A DNA stretch of 7,960 nt from assembly GCA_003819975.1 (NCBI GenBank), contig RPPU01000189.1, forward strand, positions 1-7,960, given 5' to 3'. The translations under genes were made by a program, and so were the position numbers. Below, one piece after another: positions 6,605 through 7,960 of the stretch. The stretch comes from Desulfobacteraceae bacterium (GTDB lineage: Bacteria; Desulfobacterota; DSM-4660; Desulfatiglandales; HGW-15). Positions within the stretch are counted from its first letter, which is position 1. The number at the start of each line of letters is the position of its first letter. Under the pieces are notes generated by a model that ran no database searches, was not told the DNA's origin, and saw only the letters and a list, made by a program, of their open reading frames with translations.

Positions 6605-6633
6605 TTTTCCCCGCTCAGGTCGAGCGGGGAAAA
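6605..6633. promoter_or_regulatory. Perfect 12-bp inverted repeat between the DUF362 and polyferredoxin genes
   Basis: TTTTCCCCGCTC (6605-6616) and GAGCGGGGAAAA (6622-6633) pair perfectly around a 5-nt loop. The element lies 55-83 bp upstream of the polyferredoxin ATG, in a 202-bp gap (6551-6752) without a credible gene. The T tract is on the wrong side of the stem for a rho-independent terminator on either strand. It could be an operator, an mRNA stability or processing hairpin between two co-transcribed genes, or a dispersed repeat. A weaker 8-bp pair, TCTCGTCC (6642-6649) with GGACGAGA (6729-6736), lies in the same gap. Confidence 0.6.
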
Positions 6634-6752
6634 ATATTCAGTCTCGTCCGCGATTATCCGGCTGTTGTCGGCGGTTAAAAAAATTCTTCTAAATCCTTTT
6701 TTACCGCAGACCTTGGACAGACCAAGAAGGACGAGATTTCACCACTCCTTGT

Positions 6753-7679
6753 TTACAGCGCGATCTTCTTGATGTTCAATATATCCAAATTCATATTGCC
6801 GATTTTCATTTCATGGCCGAAGCGGATATGATTGATTTTCTCCGGCTCCATACCCATCATTTTCGCGCCGGCTGCATCCAGCGCCACTATGTCTCTGGAA
6901 ATCAAAAGACTCTTTTTCAACTCAACATCCTCGGACCGCGAACGATTCGGACCATTGCGCAAGGTGACCCGGTAGGCATCCAGGATATTCAGATCCGGTT
7001 TTTTAAAAAGACAAAGGTCCGCAATGCATTGGTGCAGACCGGACCAATGAAACGTGCCCCGGTCCCGAATAATACCCATTTGATTTTTCATGGCCATGGT
7101 CAAGCCCGAGGAACCATGGTGTTTCAGAACCGGCACATTAATATAGACATCCGACTGCAAAATGAGTTCATGGACTTTTGCGTCTTTCAGGGTTTTACCG
7201 TTGGGCACGGTGATCTTCTGAAAATGCCGGTCGTCATCGCCCGGAACAACCAGGGCTCCGGCATCCTTGGCTGCTTGCTCGATCCCGCTTTTTTGATAAC
7301 AGCGCTGCCGGTCATCCACGGGATTATCAAAAACATAGATTTTCTTGGCGCCCGCTTCCTTGCAATGCTCGATTATTCTTTTGATCAACAAGGGATTGGT
7401 ATTGGCCCCGGTCTCCGGCTCCCGGGCCCAGCCGATATTGGGCTTGATCACCACGGTCTGGTTGGGCTTTACAAAGCGTTTCATGCCGCCCATAGCGGCG
7501 ATGGCGGCATCGAATAATTTGTCCGGTTCGCCGTTCCGCACCGCCACCAGATCCGGAATAGCCTCTTGGCCAAAGGCCTTGTACACACCGCCCAGCAGCG
7601 GAGCGCCGATCACGGCCGATGAAAGAACCAAACTTTTTTTCAAAAATTCCCGTCGATCACATAGCTTACGATCTTCCAT
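6753..7679 (-). CDS. Tat-exported DUF362 domain protein
   Basis: This 308-residue protein has a twin-arginine signal, DRREFLKK at 8-15, followed by a hydrophobic stretch (about 17-33) and a likely cleavage site after about residue 38 (AFGQ/EA). It is therefore expected to fold with its cofactor in the cytoplasm and move to the periplasm. The mature part matches DUF362, with IKPNIGW (78-84), TNPLLIKRI (94-102), NVPVLKHHG (181-189), AMKNQMG (196-202) and DIVALDAAGAKMMG (263-276). The molecular function of DUF362 is not settled. No ferredoxin motif is fused here; the iron-sulfur partner is probably the polyferredoxin encoded downstream on the same strand. The ATG is supported by TGAGGT (7686-7691) with a 6-nt spacer. 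No convincing promoter was found in 7680-7764. Confidence 0.9.
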   Translation of the reverse strand: MEDRKLCDRREFLKKSLVLSSAVIGAPLLGGVYKAFGQEAIPDLVAVRNGEPDKLFDAAIAAMGGMKRFVKPNQTVVIKPNIGWAREPETGANTNPLLIKRIIEHCKEAGAKKIYVFDNPVDDRQRCYQKSGIEQAAKDAGALVVPGDDDRHFQKITVPNGKTLKDAKVHELILQSDVYINVPVLKHHGSSGLTMAMKNQMGIIRDRGTFHWSGLHQCIADLCLFKKPDLNILDAYRVTLRNGPNRSRSEDVELKKSLLISRDIVALDAAGAKMMGMEPEKINHIRFGHEMKIGNMNLDILNIKKIAL

Positions 7680-7764
7680 GGCTTTACCTCATATTAAAAG
7701 TCTATGCATTCATGCCTCGATTTTAAGCCCAGGTATCTAAAAAATCCATATTTTTCTATTTCAG

Positions 7765-7786
7765 CAAAGGGGTCACAAAGGGGTCA
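7765..7786 (+). repeat. Tandem 11-bp repeat
   Basis: CAAAGGGGTCA occurs twice head to tail (7765-7775 and 7776-7786). The second copy runs into the inverted repeat that begins at 7784. The phrase GGGGTCAGGTCTTGAA is one I associate with repeats flanking transposase genes in environmental genomes; this is from memory and unverified. Confidence 0.7.
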
Positions 7787-7849
7787 GGTCTTGAAATATT
7801 AGTTTTATAATAACCTTTTCAATAAATTTTCTTATACTTCAAGACCTGA
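7784..7849. repeat. Inverted repeat with AT-rich spacer
   Basis: TCAGGTCTTGAA (7784-7795) is the exact complement of TTCAAGACCTGA (7838-7849). Allowing two mismatches, the arms extend to 19 bp (7784-7802 and 7831-7849). The 28-nt spacer is AT-rich and includes TATAAT at 7806-7811, without a matching -35 box. It may be a transposase-recognised structure such as a REP-like hairpin, or a remnant next to the mobile element at the window edge. Confidence 0.7.
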
Positions 7850-7863
7850 TAATCATCTAAAAA

Positions 7864-7942
7864 GCACCTCCCGTAGCATAGTCAAAAGAAAAACCTTATG
7901 CTATGCTACGGAATACGCCAAAATCTATTAACAAGGAGGTGC
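7864..7942 (+). promoter_or_regulatory. Leader RNA that can mask the downstream ribosome binding site
   Basis: GCACCTCC (7864-7871) is the exact complement of GGAGGTGC (7935-7942), which contains the ribosome binding site of the next gene. Inside it, CCGTAGCATAG (7871-7881) pairs perfectly with CTATGCTACGG (7901-7911) around a 19-nt loop. C7871 can belong to either stem. Folding would bury the ribosome binding site, leaving the ATG just outside. Masking of the ribosome binding site in this way is known for IS200 transposase mRNA. Confidence 0.6.
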
Positions 7943-7945
7943 CGA

Positions 7946-7960
7946 ATGAAATTATACGCT
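7946..7960 (+). CDS. Start of an unidentified gene, possibly a transposase (partial)
   Basis: ATG at 7946 lies 5 nt after GGAGGT (7935-7940), an excellent ribosome binding site, and the frame is open to the window edge (MKLYA). Only five codons are present, so the product cannot be identified. The repeats and structured leader upstream suggest a mobile-element gene, with an IS110-type transposase as the leading guess. Confidence 0.4.

Larger units (their letters stand above)
7765..7960 (+). mobile_element. Probable left end of an insertion sequence, truncated by the window
   Basis: A tandem repeat, an inverted repeat, a structured leader and a very strong ribosome binding site before a new gene come one after another in under 200 bp, next to otherwise ordinary genes. 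The first five codons (MKLYA) fit the start of many IS110-family transposases, which often begin MKLYxGIDLH, but five residues cannot prove it. If it is IS110, its noncoding end upstream of the gene would be where a bridge RNA is encoded. The left boundary is not determined. Confidence 0.35.

Noticed and set aside
6605..6633. Rho-independent terminator after DUF362
   Set aside because: The stem is preceded, not followed, by a T tract on both strands.
6584..6772. 62-codon plus-strand frame in the gap between the DUF362 and polyferredoxin genes
   Set aside because: It has no ribosome binding site, spans the 12-bp inverted repeat, overlaps the end of the DUF362 gene and has no recognisable protein pattern.

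Overview
The window reads as chromosomal DNA of a free-living anaerobic or microaerobic Gram-negative bacterium. Most of it is ordinary coding sequence on the minus strand. Two features suggest anaerobic, membrane-based redox metabolism: a polyferredoxin with an integral membrane part and a Tat-exported DUF362 protein. The intergenic repeats have a style I associate with Desulfobacterota (former Deltaproteobacteria) genomes. That taxonomic guess is an inference from gene content and repeat style, held at about 0.4.

Layout from left to right. An UPF0371/DUF1846 protein lies on the plus strand (84-1601), just after a short inverted repeat. It converges on pyrB, aspartate carbamoyltransferase, on the minus strand (1776-2840). 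The 174-bp gap between them holds an imperfect inverted repeat. Upstream of pyrB on the same strand is a YgiQ-type radical SAM protein (2940-4574). The 99-bp gap carries a good sigma70-like promoter and a perfect 12-bp palindrome at its -10 end. A gene-free stretch of about 410 bp (4575-4985) follows, made of degenerate ACTTTAG-type repeats with a 70/71-bp duplicated block whose second copy runs into the stop codon of the next gene. That gene is a membrane polyferredoxin (NapH/NosR-like plus ferredoxin domains) on the minus strand, split into two frames (6200-6550 and 4986-6188) at a run of ten A residues. Upstream of it is a Tat-signal DUF362 protein (6753-7679). The right edge (about 7765-7960) looks like the left end of a mobile element. 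It has a tandem 11-mer, an inverted repeat, and a leader RNA that can pair with the strong ribosome binding site of a gene of which only the first five codons are visible.

How the genes fit together. DUF362 and the polyferredoxin probably form one redox unit in the cytoplasmic membrane and periplasm, a pairing I recall from other anaerobes. pyrB makes carbamoyl-aspartate for pyrimidine synthesis and may be partly co-transcribed with the YgiQ-like gene, although it seems to have its own promoter. UPF0371 stands alone and its function is unknown.

I found no CRISPR array, tRNA, rRNA, defence system or obvious new multi-gene system. The points most worth a second look are the A10 frame break, the right-edge leader structure and the repeat block at the polyferredoxin 3' end.
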